The translations under genes were made by a program, and so were the position numbers. Of a DNA stretch of 64,000 nucleotides, positions 28,841 through 40,499 are shown piece by piece. Positions within the stretch are counted from its first letter, which is position 1, and each line of letters opens with the position of its first letter. Origin of the DNA: Adiantum capillus-veneris (lineage: Eukaryota; Streptophyta; Polypodiopsida; Polypodiales; Pteridaceae); contig CM043955.1 of NCBI GenBank assembly GCA_014529385.2, positions 140,602,140-140,666,139 of the forward strand, written 5' to 3'. The notes below the pieces were generated by a model. It was not told the origin of the DNA. It did no database searches and saw only the letters and a list, made by a program, of their open reading frames with translations.

Positions 28841-30385
28841 TGTAACATTTAATGGCCTAGTAACTTCTGTGTAGCGGAAAATAGCATGAACACTGTGAGC
28901 ATTTCATTAGAATAGATTCCTAATGAGATTAACAAGAGTACTTGGGTGGAGAAAGCAACTAAAAGCATAACACCTAGTTAGATAGCATGAACAATACTTC
29001 AAAAGAGAGAGAAATTAAGCAATTGACAACAATTGAGGACCGGATTTGCATGGACCCGGTCCCCCCTCCAAAAGGATTTGTATTATGGTTTCTCCCATGA
29101 AGAGAGACATTTTACAATACAATTCTTTGTGTTCCTTCAGTACTAGCTAGTGCAATGAATTCCCTCACAGTCTCAGACCGAAGACCTCACACACCTTCGA
29201 AGATGGTGAGAGCTAGCGGGGTATGAGAGTAGATTGAGAGGAAGAAGGAATATTCTTACGAGAAAGATGTACATCTCCTCACATAATCACTCATATTAGC
29301 ATAGCTTACCTTAGTAATTATCATGGTACAGGAGATGAGCATGCATTGAAGCTTGGCTCTTGGTTGGATTTGCATCACAAAGCCAAGAGTTGTTGATGTA
29401 GGCCTCCCTTCTCCAAGCTTGGAGTAGGTGGTAAGCTTTCCATTAAAGCTTGAGAAGGAGAGAGAGTCTTCTTTACTTCACACATGAGATTGTGTGAGTG
29501 AATTGTGATAATGCCTTGCAAAAATCAGCCCCCTCTTTCCCTTGGTCGACCCCTCTTGCTATTTGTTCTTGCTGGCATCCTATTGGACCTCCCCAGGCTT
29601 AGCCAATGGTAATTAAGCAGCATAAGTGATAGCCTTCTGACATGTGTCCCCGTTTCCCCTTTTGTGAGGGCTTTAGGTTATTATTTAATTCAACTACACT
29701 CTCATTGGACCCCTTTGCCTCTTGGCCAATAGGAATTAGGCAAGCCATTGGGCTGCTGAATGCTCATTGATCCCCTTGGGAGACTGTCCAATAGTCTTCT
29801 AGAGAGATTAATTCTTATTGGTTCTTTTATTAGGTGTTTTTAAATTAATTAAACTAGATTTACTCTAGCCTAATTATCATTGGTCCACCTCCAAGGCCAT
29901 CCAATAGGAATTGGGTACACCTTGTGGGCATCTGGGCTAGGGAGTTGACATGTGTCCCTCATTCCCTTTGTGTAAAGGGAGCTTGTGTGTGTGTGTGTGT
30001 GTGTGTGTTTATCTCTCATCCCCTACTCGCAAGGCTCACCCCCTCCTATGTAGGGATTGACAAAGACTTTTTGTGACACACACTAAGCATCCAATTTCCG
30101 TAGTGTTTGGCCTTTGGACACAACCTTTGAATTTTGGAACCTTAGCATTTTGGAAGTCTTAATGGGCTGAACCTTAGGGTCTTTTAAGCCCATTGTTGCA
30201 CATTGATCTTTTGTAGATGGCCCCCCATTTGGATCCCTATTTTCCCTCCTTTGGATCCCTACTGTGGCCAGTCTGCTAGCTTAACCAATATTCTAGCTTT
30301 TTCTCCCCTGACACTGCCCCATATTAAATGATCAGTTTAACATGAGAAAATCATTTAGGAGAATTAGATATTGTTTATTATGACA
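28841..30385 (-). repeat. Gypsy-A 5' LTR, first copy (about 1545 bp)
   Basis: On the minus strand it runs from TGTCATAATAAAC at 30385 to AATGTTACA at 28841, giving TGT...ACA ends. It matches 42973-44519 with only a handful of substitutions and a two-base difference in a (GT)n run (29986-30008). No coding content. Confidence 0.9.
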
Positions 30386-30479
30386 GTGCATGTATGTATG
30401 TGCATGCACATGACACAAACATTAACAAAAACTCAAACATTGAGTATATTTTTAGGTAGAGAGGAGGACTTGCCTGCTT
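30386..30479. other. 94 bp of duplicated host flank
   Basis: Beginning GTGCATGTATGTATGTGCATG, this is the sequence that lies outside the LTR. It occurs again at 44520-44613 and 45884-45978, and in diverged form at 47133, where no LTR precedes it. Confidence 0.85.
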
Positions 30480-31472
30480 ACAAGCTTCGCCATTCAGTGA
30501 GTAATTTGTCTTTGACATCGGTGGCCAAAAACTGCTTCATAATGGAAGCTCTTAAAGCTTTCCATGTTCGTGGAGCTTCACCGTTGGCCCGTAGGCTAGA
30601 CCACCATTGTCTGGCAGACTTTTGAAAGTGCATAGCTACATGGCGTAGCTTAGAGGACTCCGTGAATCCCTCATCTCCAAACGCCCCATCGAATGGTTGG
30701 ATAAAGGCCAAGACTTTTTCCGTAGCACCAAAAGTGCCATCGTAGGTAAGGAAAGAGATGCTCTTCCCTCCCTCTTTGAACTTCTTGAGCTTGGATGACC
30801 TCTTCCACGCGGCATAGGATTTCCTATGGCCTCTTCTTTTTAATGGTTCAAAGGTTGCACCATCACTTTCTTCAGAAGGTGAAGAATTTGAAGAAGGTGG
30901 AGAAGAGGGTGACCTCTTTCTCGCCTTTTTCTTGTCTTGATCTTCGGCGTCTTCACCATCGCTTTCATAAGAGGAAGAGGGTGAAGAAGATGGAGAAGAG
31001 GGTGTCCTCTTTCTCGCCTTTTTCTTCTCTTGCTTTTTATCATCCCTCTTTGAATTGTGGTGAGAAGAAGAGTGTGATGGTCTTCTCCGCTTTGGTGGTG
31101 ATGGAGAGCGTTTAGCCTGCCATCTTCGTGGAGCCATCTTCTCCGAGGTGGCGGGAGACTCACTTCTTTCTCGTTCCTTCGGTGGAGGCTCTTGAGTTCT
31201 CCTTTGGGAAAGAGATACATCATCAAGAAGTAAATTCTTGATCCCTTCGTACGGATTCTCTTCTTCTTCCCAAATCGGAGAGAGACCTCTTTTGGTAGTC
31301 TCACAAGGAGGCTTCCTAGGTGTTCTCTCGTCATGGTGATGAGCTTGGAGAATCCCGTGAGCACGGAGCTGCCTTTGCACTTCACTTTGGAGAGATGGAT
31401 TTCCCATGGCTTGTTGAAGCCTAGAAACAAGATAGTTAACAAGCATCGTAGCATCATTAGTAGCTTGCTCAT
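30480..31472 (-). pseudogene. Gypsy-A gag fragment, intact frame
   Basis: An open frame of 322 codons from MLVNYLVSRLQQAMGN (31446) to LLTEWRSL, where flank DNA supplies a stop. It contains the S/R-rich linker and the gag domain (AMHFQKSARQWWSSLRANGE). It lacks both the first ~30 codons and the C-terminus. Its frame is better preserved than the longer gag copies at 28 and 42 kb, which suggests it comes from a different or less decayed donor. At 31473 it joins LTR sequence. Confidence 0.85.
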
Positions 31473-31995
31473 TCTAGCCTAATTATCATTGGTCCACCTC
31501 CAAGGCCATCCAATAGGAATTGGGTACGCCTTGTGGGCATCTGGGCTAGGGAGCTGACATGTGTCCCTCATTCCCTTTGTGTAAAGGGAGCTTGTGTAAG
31601 TGTGTGTGTGTGTGTGTGTTTCTCACTCATCCCCTACTTGCAAGGCTCGCCCTCTCCTTTGTAGGGATTGACAAAGCCTTTTTGTGACACACACTAAGCA
31701 TCCAATTTTCGTAGTGTTTGGCCTTTGGACACAACCTTTGAATTTTGGAACCTTAGCATTTTGGAAGTCTTAATGGGCTGAACCTTAGGGTCTTTAGAGC
31801 CATTATTGCACATTGCTCTTTTGCAGATGGACTCCCCTTTGGATCCCTATTTTCCCTCCTTTGGATTCCTATCATGGCCAGTCTGCCAGCTTAACCAATA
31901 TTCTAGCTTTTTCTCCGCTGGAACTTTCCCATATTAAATCATCAGTTTAATATGAGAAAATCATTTAAGAGAATTAGATATTAGTTATTATGACA
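31473..31995 (-). repeat. Gypsy-A 3' LTR, truncated
   Basis: It matches the final part of the 5' LTR from CTAGCCTAATTATC to TTATTATGACA, with about 30-35 differences over ~520 bp by eye, and is followed at once by a purine-rich stretch (AAGAGCGAGG on the minus strand). It is therefore the true, older 3' LTR. The missing part was replaced by the gag fragment. Confidence 0.8.
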
Positions 31996-32339
31996 TTACC
32001 TCGCTCTTGAAATCATAGTCGTCCTCGACTATGGGGTAGAGAAGATTAAGCCTATTCATTAGTCCTTTTACTAGCGGGTAGAGGATCCATATGTTACCCT
32101 ACGACATCGTTGCAGAATGGATGACTACTCCATTTGGTGTTTGAGAGCCTAAGGATGCCACAAGCATGTCTGCACATTAGTCCTATCAATCTTCAATAGT
32201 AGAGTGACAAGATCTACTTGGTGTTGGGGAGACGTCATCTCTGCAAACTTGATCTAAGCATGCATACTACTTCATTTTTGTGCACAATAAGAGTCTTATA
32301 TGACAATTTTTTTTTTCATTTCAAACATTTGTACATTTG
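31996..32339 (-). other. Gypsy-A 3' untranslated internal region and polypurine tract
   Basis: This stretch separates the chromodomain end from the 3' LTR. The purine-rich AAGAGCGAGG next to the LTR is the likely plus-strand primer. No frame is recognised. Confidence 0.6.
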
Positions 32340-32947
32340 CTTACTCTAGGGAAGCATTGTAAGGCATTGGCAAGGTTTAGGTTATCCTTTAATTGTATGC
32401 CTTGCATCCATCTAGCATCTTCAAAAGGATCATACTTAAACTCAATAAGATATCGTCGGATAGTCTTATCGCCTCTTAATACCTTGTCTTCATGTCAGAG
32501 AATGGACTCGGGCTGCAGCACCTGCAGCACCTCTTCTTGGTCCTCGATCTCCGGTGGGTTTTCAATAGTTGGTTCTTGAGGTGGCTCTCCTTTGTAAGGC
32601 TTTAGTAGGCTCACATGGAAAGCATTGTGTATGAGCCAACGGTTGGGCAACTTGAGTTGGTAGGCCATCTCATTGATTGGCCTAAGAATCTGGAAGGGAC
32701 CATAGTACCTTTTTGCTAACTTAGCATAGTACTTTTGGTGTCCCGTAGGATTCTTGCCCGTTGTGTGCCTTAATCGAGCCTTGGGAAATTCTAATAAGAC
32801 CCAATAATTTTCTTTAAAGGCTTGGGCTCTTCTGTGCTTGTTAGCAGCAGCCTTTTGCCTTTGCTGTGAGATAGAGATAGCATCCTTAATCTTTTGGAAA
32901 TATTCTTGTAGGTCTCGGCTATACTCATCTGCACATCGAAGATCTTC
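32340..32947 (-). pseudogene. Gypsy-A integrase C-terminus and chromodomain
   Basis: The frame gives [20 protein letters not shown] and [14 protein letters not shown] (GPF/HNVFHVSxLK block of gypsy integrases), then LQPESIL. After a TGA at about 32492 the same frame continues with RRYLIEFKYDPFEDARWMQ, a degenerate chromodomain. Chromodomains guide integration to marked chromatin. The upstream part of the integrase resumes at 38207 beyond the nested Copia-2. Confidence 0.85.
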
Positions 32948-32952
32948 CCGTG

Positions 32953-33274
32953 TGTTGAGATGTCGAGCTCTACACCTTGAGCTGGCATCCACTACGGGTC
33001 TTGGCCGCTTACGGCATTTACTCACTGGCGCGTTAGGTGACCGACACGGAGGATCTCTACCAGTGATTCTACAACTGGACTACACTTATAGTGCTAGCCT
33101 AGTACGCTTCTAGCAAGTTCACACTTAGTGACCGCATGTACATATGTGCTACTTTTCAGCTTTAGCACTTAGTCATTTTGTACTCTCTTTTCTGTGAAGA
33201 AGAAGAAGAAGCTTTCCATCTCTGTGTGCTTTGTGCTTGTCTTGTGTAGCTCTCTTGCATTCTCATTCTTTACA
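32953..33274 (+). repeat. Copia-2 5' LTR (322 bp)
   Basis: It starts TGTTGAGATGTCGAGC and ends TTCTTTACA, directly before the primer site. Confidence 0.97.
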
Positions 33275-33286
33275 TGGTATCAGAGC
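33275..33286 (+). promoter_or_regulatory. Copia-2 primer-binding site
   Basis: TGGTATCAGAGC immediately after the LTR; initiator tRNA-Met type. Confidence 0.96.
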
Positions 33287-33556
33287 CTGGTGCAGGCAAG
33301 AGAGGCTAAGAGAGCAAGAGCATCACAATCCCTCCGTTCGCAATCCACGACCAGATGCCGAAGTTATTCGCACAAGTTTCTGAACAGGTCTCCAAAGTGC
33401 AGTATACAGAGATTTACTGTACAAGTACAGTGGTTGTATGTACGCTTGATTGTGGACACTCGTTGAGTGTAGAAAGCGTTACAGGAACCACGATAGCAGG
33501 TTCAACAGATTTGTAGGTTTTTGCAGATTGTAGCTATTTTGTCTTAGTGCTTCAAG

Positions 33557-36500
33557 ATGTCTGACGGTTTCAGTCAGATTGTTACTGAGAAGCTTGAGAA
33601 AAATAACTACCCTGCATGGAAGTTCAGAATAACAAATTTCCTAAAAGGAAAAGGTTATTGGGACTATGTAGAAGGAGACAATGAAAAGAAACCAGAGATT
33701 CCCGAGGCAAATGCTACAGCAGAACAAAGGAAAGCTTTGAGGGACTGGCAACAAGGCCAGAGCAAAGTGATGTATTGGCTTTCTATGAGCATCACAGATG
33801 GCATGATGGGCTATCTACAGGATGCTGAAACCCCCGCCATTGCATGGAAAAACTTAGGCAGAGTGTTCGAGGTGAACACCAAGGCCAGGAAGCTTCAACT
33901 AAAGTCGGAGCTAAATCAGGTTAAGAGGAACAACCTCTCCATCAATGATTATGCTTTGAAGATCAAGAGTATCATTGAGGCTCTTGGATCTATTAAAGTC
34001 TCAGTGGAAGACGATGACATTGTCCGTGCATGCTTGGATGGTCTAGGAGATGAGTATGTACATTTTAGGTCTTCCATGAATACAAGAGACGACATCCCCG
34101 TGTTCCAAGATTTGATTTCTATGCTTATTCTTGAGGAGAAGAACCTTGACACATCTTCTTCTCATGGCAGAAATAATTCTGAACAGGCCTTCTATTCTAA
34201 CTCCAACAGAGGTAGAGGTAGAGGTCGTGGTCGAGGCCCAAGGGGTTGCAGGGGCCAATTTCTGGAAGGTCAATCAAATCAAAACAATACAGGTGGCAGG
34301 GGAAACCAGTCTCAAGGCAGGGGGAGTCAAAGAGGTCGTGGTGCAGGATCAAGCAGGCAGCAACATACTCTAGATAGTAGAGAATGTTGGACTTGTGGTG
34401 AAAGAGGTCACATGTCACGTGACTGTCCAAAGGGAAAAGCAAGTAGAAAGAGAGAACATGGCAACTATGCATCTACTAGCAGAGATGCAGATGACAGCAA
34501 AAACGAGCGCATGTTTGTTATGCAACATGTAATGAATACAATGACTGCAGAGAATTCCACCCAAGATGATGTTTGGTATGTGGATTCAGGTGCCTCTAAT
34601 CACATGATGTCTCGTGGAGAGTGGTTTAGAGATATGCACAAACCAGACGTGTCAGGCTATGTGCAGACAGGAGATGACACAGCTCACCCCATTGCTCATG
34701 TAGGGGACATACCTCTAAATACGAAGAGTGGGAAATCAAAGTACTTAGCAGATGTACTTCATGTCCCAAACATTACAAAGAATCTTGTTTCTGTTGGACA
34801 AATGGTTGAGCAGGGTTTGCAGGTTCGCTTCAATCCAAATGGCTGTTATGTAGAAGATTTCCAGAATGGCTGTAAGCTGATCACAGAGGGCAAATGTGTG
34901 GGCAGAATGTTTACGCTGAATGTAGACATGCCTGAGGTAAAAGCTGCATTATTTGCACAGGGCACAGGTGTTGTGGCTGATGTTGACATTTGGCACAAAC
35001 GCATTGGCCATGTCAATAAGCAGAGATTGCGCAGCATGCAATCAAAACAGATTGTAAAAGGTTTGCCCAAATTCAAGGTGGATGGTATGCATAAAGTGTG
35101 TGCAGCATGCCAGTTTGGAAAACAGTCAAAGGGCTCATTTCCACATGAGCGCAATGTATGTAAAAAGCCACTTGAGGTGGTGCACACAGATGTTTGGGGT
35201 CCAACCGATACTGCAAGTATACATGGTTGCAGGTATTATGTCTCTTTCATTGATGACCATACAAGGAAAGTATGGGTCTACTTCATGCGTAACAAAAGTG
35301 AAGTGTTTGGTCACTTTCAAGACTTCAAAGTCATGATTGAGAAGGAGACAGATATGCAAATCAAGACATTGAGGTCAGATGGAGGGGGAGAGTACTTCTC
35401 GAATGATTTTTCAGATTTTCTGCGAATGCATGGTATACACAGGCAGTTTACATGCAGATATACTCCACAGCAGAATGGGGTCGCAGAAAGGAAAAACAAG
35501 CACATTGCAGAGGTTGCACGTGCATTGATGAATGAGAAGAACATGCCTCATCATTTTTGGGCTGAAGCTGTAAATACAGCTATGTACATTATGAACAGGA
35601 CACCTACAGCTGCGGTGCATGATGTAACACCTGAGGAAAAGTTTATAGGTACAAAGCCTGATTTGGCACACTTGAAAGTGTTTGGCTGCATAGCTTACGT
35701 GCATGTACCAGATGAGTTGCGTAGGAAATTGGATCCTAAAGCAGAGAAATGTATTCTTGTGGGATATTCCCTTGAACAAAAGGGGTACAGGTGCTACAAT
35801 CCTACTACACGAGAATTACGAGTGAGCAGAGATGTAGTCTTTGATGAGATGAGCAGCTGGTACAGTAATGCACATGGCACTATTGGGGCTGATGTAAAAG
35901 ATGATGTGGTTGTACAAAATGTGAGGCCACAGTCATAGGTTTTGAGTGGACCACAAGAGTCCTCTTCTCGTGGCTCTGTTGAGAAACCATGGAATGGTAG
36001 ACTACGTACGCAGGTTACTCCACCAACAGGTACAGGGAATGTATCACGAAAAGGAAAGGAAAAGGTTGATGAACCTCCCTTTATGGTTGATGCATCATCA
36101 GGTTTTTCACATGTAGACATGGATTCAGATGGTTCTGAACAAAGTCTTGATGAGGAATTTGGAATTCCGGCTGTCAGGACACCTGGTGTAAGGAAAGTAC
36201 AAGAAGATGCTAGAGGGCAAAGGAGTGACCCAGGACCGCGCAGATCTAATAGAGTCAGAAATCCAGTTCAGAAATTGACTTATGATGGGTATCTAGCGCA
36301 TCACCAAGCCTACATGGCTAAGGTGATATAGCATGTGGAGCCCACATGTTTTGAGGATGCAGTTGGAAATGTGCATTGGGATGATGCAATGAATGAAGAG
36401 ATGGCTGCATTGGAAGCAAATGACACATGGGAGTTGGTGCCATTGCCAAGTGGCAAGAAAGCTATTGGCTGTAAATGGGTGTATAAAACCAAGCATAAGG

Positions 36501-37907
36501 CTGATGGTAACATTGAGCGTCACAAGGCAAGGCTGGTTGCAAAGGGTTATGCACAGACGTATGGCATAGACTATGAGGAGACCTTTGCTCTAGTGGCAAA
36601 GATGACGACAGTGAGAGCTGTCATAGCAGTGGCTGCATCTAGAGGATGGATTATGCATCAAATGGATGTAAAGAATGCCTTCTTGAATGGTGAGTTGCAA
36701 GAGGAAGTGTATATGGATCAGCCACCTGGTTATGTCGATCCAGGTTACCCAGATTATGTATGCAAACTTCTCAAAGCTTTGTATAGTTTGAAGCAGGGCT
36801 CTAGAGCATGGTATGACAGGATTGCCAAGTATCTTGTCAGTATTGGTTTTAGGAGAGCTCATGCTGATCATTCACTCTATGTACGTGAGAGTGATGTGGG
36901 GATTGTGGTCATTACCATATATGTAGATGACCTTATTATTGTTGGTGACAATGCTATGGAGATTGACCATGTGAAGGGTCTTCTCAAACAGGAGTTTTGA
37001 AATGAAAGATTTAGGCGAGTTGCGCTACTTTCTTGGCATTGAGGTGATCAGGACTCCAGAGGGTGTATGGCTATCACAGAGACAGTATGCTTTGGACACG
37101 TTGTCAAAGTATGGTATGGCTGATTGTAAGCCAATTTCTATTCCCTTGGCTGTGAATGCAAAGCTGAGTGCAGAGAAGGGTGATGTTGTTGAGGATGTCA
37201 ACATGTACAGGAAGATTGTGGGTAGTCTAATCTACTTGACTATCACGAGGCCAGACTTGAGCTACACAGTAGGCTTGGAGAGTCAGTTCATGCAACTTCC
37301 GAGGAAGCCACATTTGGATGGAGTACGACGCACACTTAGGTATGTGCAAGGTACTCTTGACTACGCATTGTTCTATGCAGCAGATGCACCATTAGCATTG
37401 TATGGGTATACAGATGCAGATTGGGCAGGTAGCATTGTTGATAGGAGATCTACGAGTGGCTTCATGTTCTCTTTTGGGAGTGCTGCTGTTACTTGGAGCA
37501 GTAAAAAGCAGCCTACGATTGCTTTATCGAGCACAGAGGCCGAGTACAGAGGTGTAGCAGTTGCGGCGTGCGAGGTAGCTTGGCTACGCACATTACTTGA
37601 GGACTTGGGAGTGCAGGTGGACCAGCAGATTTTCATCCATTGTGAAAACCTCAACAGCATGCAATTGGCTAGGAACCCAGTGTTCCATGCCAGGACCAAA
37701 CACATAGAGGTCCATTACCACTACGTTCGAGAGCGAGTGTTAGCGAGCGACATCGACTTGGTCTACGTCAGCACAGAGGAGCAGATAGCGGATATCTTTA
37801 CCAAGGCCCTCGGAGCTGAGAAGCTTCGACGTTTCCGGACTATGCTTGGACTCTGCGACATGCAGAGCTCGAGGGGGAGTGTTGAGATGTCGAGCTCTAC
37901 ACCTTGA
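33557..37907 (+). pseudogene. Copia-2 Gag-Pol polyprotein, three lesions
   Basis: Frame 1 opens at ATG 33557 (MSDGFSQIVTEKLEKNNYPAW) and holds a UBN2-type gag, a knuckle CWTCGERGHMSRDC (34387), protease WYVDSGASNHMM (34573), an integrase with HKRIGHVN, FIDDHTRKVWVYF, LRSDGGGEY and PQQNGVAERKN, then TAG at 35936-35938. It continues in the same frame to a second TAG at 36329-36331, then reverse transcriptase (KWVYKTKHKADGNIERHKA, MDVKNAFLNGEL, IYVDDLIIVGD). An extra T in the run at 36994-36997 shifts the frame. The shifted frame (37002-37907) gives MKDLGELRYFLGIEV and RNase H (YTDADWAGSIVDRRSTSG, ALSSTEAEY). Both stops could be CAG to TAG changes. All catalytic motifs that I can see survive. 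Confidence 0.95.
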
Positions 37908-38201
37908 GCTGGCATCCACTACGTGTCTTGGCCGCTTACGGCATTTACTCACTGGCGCGTTAGGTGACCGACACGGAGGATCTCTGCCAGTGATTCTACA
38001 GCTGGACTACACTTATAGTGCCAGCCTAGTACGCTTCTAGCGAGTTCACACTTAGTGACCGCATGTACATATGTGCTACTTTTCAGCTTTAGCACTTAGT
38101 CATTTTGTACTCTCTTTTCTGTGAAGAAGAAGAAGAAGCTTTCCATCTCTGTGTGCTTTGTGCTTGTCTTGTGTAGCTCTCTTGCATCCTCATTCTTTAC
38201 A
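37880..38201 (+). repeat. Copia-2 3' LTR (322 bp) preceded by polypurine tract
   Basis: GAGGGGGAG at 37871-37879 is the polypurine tract. The LTR begins TGTTGAGATG at 37880 and ends TTTACA at 38201. The end of the pol frame reads a few codons into it. Confidence 0.96.
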
Positions 38202-38206
38202 CCGTG

Positions 38207-39110
38207 TACCTTAAGTAGCAAGGGACTTTTTGATCTTCCCTCAATTACCTCAAAAGGTGCTTTTCTTGTGGAAGTAATTGTAGGCATACTCCACTAAGGG
38301 TAAGTACTTCTCCCATTGGGATCTTTTATCTACTTCCGTTACATAAGCTTTTAGTAGATCGAGAATTGTTAGGTTAGCTATTTCACTTTGGCCCTCCGTT
38401 TGCGGGTGATAGGCCGAAGAGAAATTTAGCCTTGTTCCTAAATTCTCAAAGAGACCCTTCTAGAAATTACTGGTCATTCTAGGATTTCTATCTGACACTA
38501 TGGACATTGGCAAGCCATGGTACTTGAAGATTTGTGAAATGAAGAGGGTTGCCATTTGATGGGCTTTGATAGTCTTTTTGACAGGTATAAAATGAGCTTG
38601 TTTACTGAACCTGTCTACTATCGTCCATATTCCCTTATTCCCATGGATAGACTTAGGCAATCCAAAGATAAAATCCATGGATATGCTCTCCCATGGTGAA
38701 TTAGGGATTGGAAATGGTTAAAGCAATCCAAGTTTCTTCCCTCTATCAAAGTTTGTATTTTGGCATACCACACATTTAGAAACATACTCTTGTATGTTTG
38801 CTTTCATGGTAGGCCAATAGAAATATGTTTCAATCCCCTTTAGGGTAGACTGAATCCCTCTATCCCCTGCATAAGGAGGAGCATGAGATTCATACATTAC
38901 TTTCTCACGTAGTGAGCTAGTAACACATAGTCTATTGCCATAGAGAAGATAACCATCTTGTAAAGTAAATGGTTCCTCTTTCTTCCCTAGTGCAAGGGCT
39001 GAAATCACATCTCTAAAATCGAGATCAATAGCATACTCATCTATCATAGAAGATAGAGCATTGTGAGTTGCTATGGAAACCGCATTCACTCTCGGCCATC
39101 TTGAGAGTGC
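38207..39110 (-). pseudogene. Gypsy-A integrase: zinc-binding and catalytic core
   Basis: The minus-strand frame gives the H-H-C-C region (ESHAPPYAGDRGIQSTLKGI, YVSKCVVCQNTN near 38740-38880) and the core with MDFIFGLPKS, TIVDRFSKQAHFIPV and SDRNPRM near 38490-38680, then YHPQTEGQSE with the catalytic glutamate. A stop interrupts it near 38460 and another break lies near 38717. The core is contiguous across the Copia-2 insertion with 32340-32947. Confidence 0.85.
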
Positions 39111-40490
39111 ATCGGCTACTTGATTATGCTTGCCAGCAACGTGAGCAATATGAAAATAAAATTGCGAAAGAAAAATTTGCCCACCTCATTTGTTTGTCGA
39201 AGAGCTTGGTCTGTGTCATGAAGTACTTAAGACTTTGGTGATCCGTTTGCAGAATGAAAGGAGTCCCCAATAAATAGTGCTTCCATGAGTCTAAGGCATG
39301 TAGAACTGCAAGGAGTTCCTTTTCATATATGCCTAGAGCTTTCTCAACAGGGTCGAGCCTTCAAATTTAATAGCCTATGGCGTTCCCTTCTTGAAGCAAA
39401 ACAGCTCCAAGGCAATCACCACAAGCGTCACATTGGACCTCAAATGGCTTTGAGAGATCCGATAGTGTAAGCACACGTTGAGAGATGAGCTTTTGTTTAA
39501 GATTTTTGAAAGAATTTTTCTTCTTGGCAGACCATGTGTACCTAACGTTTTTCTTTGTTAGGTCATGTAATGGTCCTGCTATTAGTGAGAACTTTCCTAT
39601 GAAGCGTCTATAGTATGCACACATACCTATAAAGCTTCTTAGTTCATGAAGATTCCTTGGTTTAGGCCATCCTTTTATTACCTCTAACTTTGATGGATCC
39701 ATTTGGATGCCATCTTGAGAGATAATGTGACCTAAATACTGAATCTCTTGTAAGAAAAATTCACTTTTCTTTCGATTAACATAAAGTTTATTCTCTATTA
39801 GAACTTGAAATATTACATGGAGGTGTCGCTTGTGTTCATCTAATGAATTAGAGTAGATGATGATATCATCAAATAACACTCTAGTATAGGTTTGGTGAGG
39901 CCTGAATAGATTCTCCATCAAGCGGTTGAATGTGGCTAGTGCATTGGTCAAGCCAAAAGGCATGACAATGTATTCGTAAAGACCAAACGTAGTACGAAAT
40001 GCGGTCTTTACAATGTCTTGATCTACTATCCTTATTTGATGATAGCCACTTTTTAGGTCAATCCTACTGAAGTAGGTGGACCCTTGTAGCTTATCAAATA
40101 GGTCTTCTACCCGTGGAACGGGAAACCTATTTTTGATAGTGATCCTATTTAGTGCTCTATAGTCGACACACATACGATATGTGCCATCTTTCTTTTGTAC
40201 TAGTAGCACAGGAGAACAAAATGGAGATGAGCTAGGCCTAACCATGTCCTTCTCAACTAACTCATGCACTTGCCGCATGATTTCCTCTAGTTGAGTTTGA
40301 GAAACTCTATAGGGAGGTTTGTTAGGCGGTGAAATTCCTGGAAGAAGTTCAATTGCATGGTCATCATTACCTCGTTTAGGAGGTAGCCCACAAGGGATGT
40401 CGTCAGTAAAGACATCTTGAAACCCCTTGAGAAAATTGGATAACTCTAATTCCTTTTGATTGTGTATATTTTCTTTTGCTAAACATTAGG
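39111..40490 (-). pseudogene. Gypsy-A reverse transcriptase and RNase H
   Basis: The frame enters with VFTDDIPCGLPPKRG and PPYRVSQTQLEEIMRQVHEL (near 40280-40440), then RMCVDYRALN, FSRIDLKSGYHQIR, MPFGLTNALATF and LFDDIIIYSNS, which holds the paired aspartates of the polymerase centre, then FIGMCAYYRRFI. The RNase H segment includes FEVQCDACGDCLGAVLLQEG. After TAA at 39367 the sequence LGIYEKELLAVLHALDSWKHY and TDHQSLKYFMTQ continues in a different frame, with another break near 39180. The polymerase core itself is open for 303 codons. Confidence 0.92.
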
Positions 40491-40499
40491 TTCATTTTG

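Larger units (their letters stand above)
32953..38201 (+). mobile_element. Copia-2: nested Ty1/copia retrotransposon with both LTRs
   Basis: The element is 5249 bp with 322-bp LTRs. A 5-bp target duplication, CCGTG, lies at 32948-32952 and 38202-38206 inside Gypsy-A integrase. The LTRs differ at six positions (five transitions), about 1.9 percent, against roughly 6-7 percent between the Gypsy-A LTRs, so Copia-2 is clearly younger. It encodes the full gag-protease-integrase-RT-RNase H set with two stops and one frameshift. Confidence 0.97.

Noticed and set aside
30478-31446. Ser/Arg-rich protein resembling a splicing factor
   Set aside because: The S/R-rich stretch is the linker of Gypsy-A gag; the following gag domain and the duplicate at 42 kb show its origin.
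33275-33286. Partial tRNA gene at TGGTATCAGAGC sites
   Set aside because: These are retrotransposon primer-binding sites complementary to tRNA-Met, not tRNA genes; no cloverleaf surrounds them.
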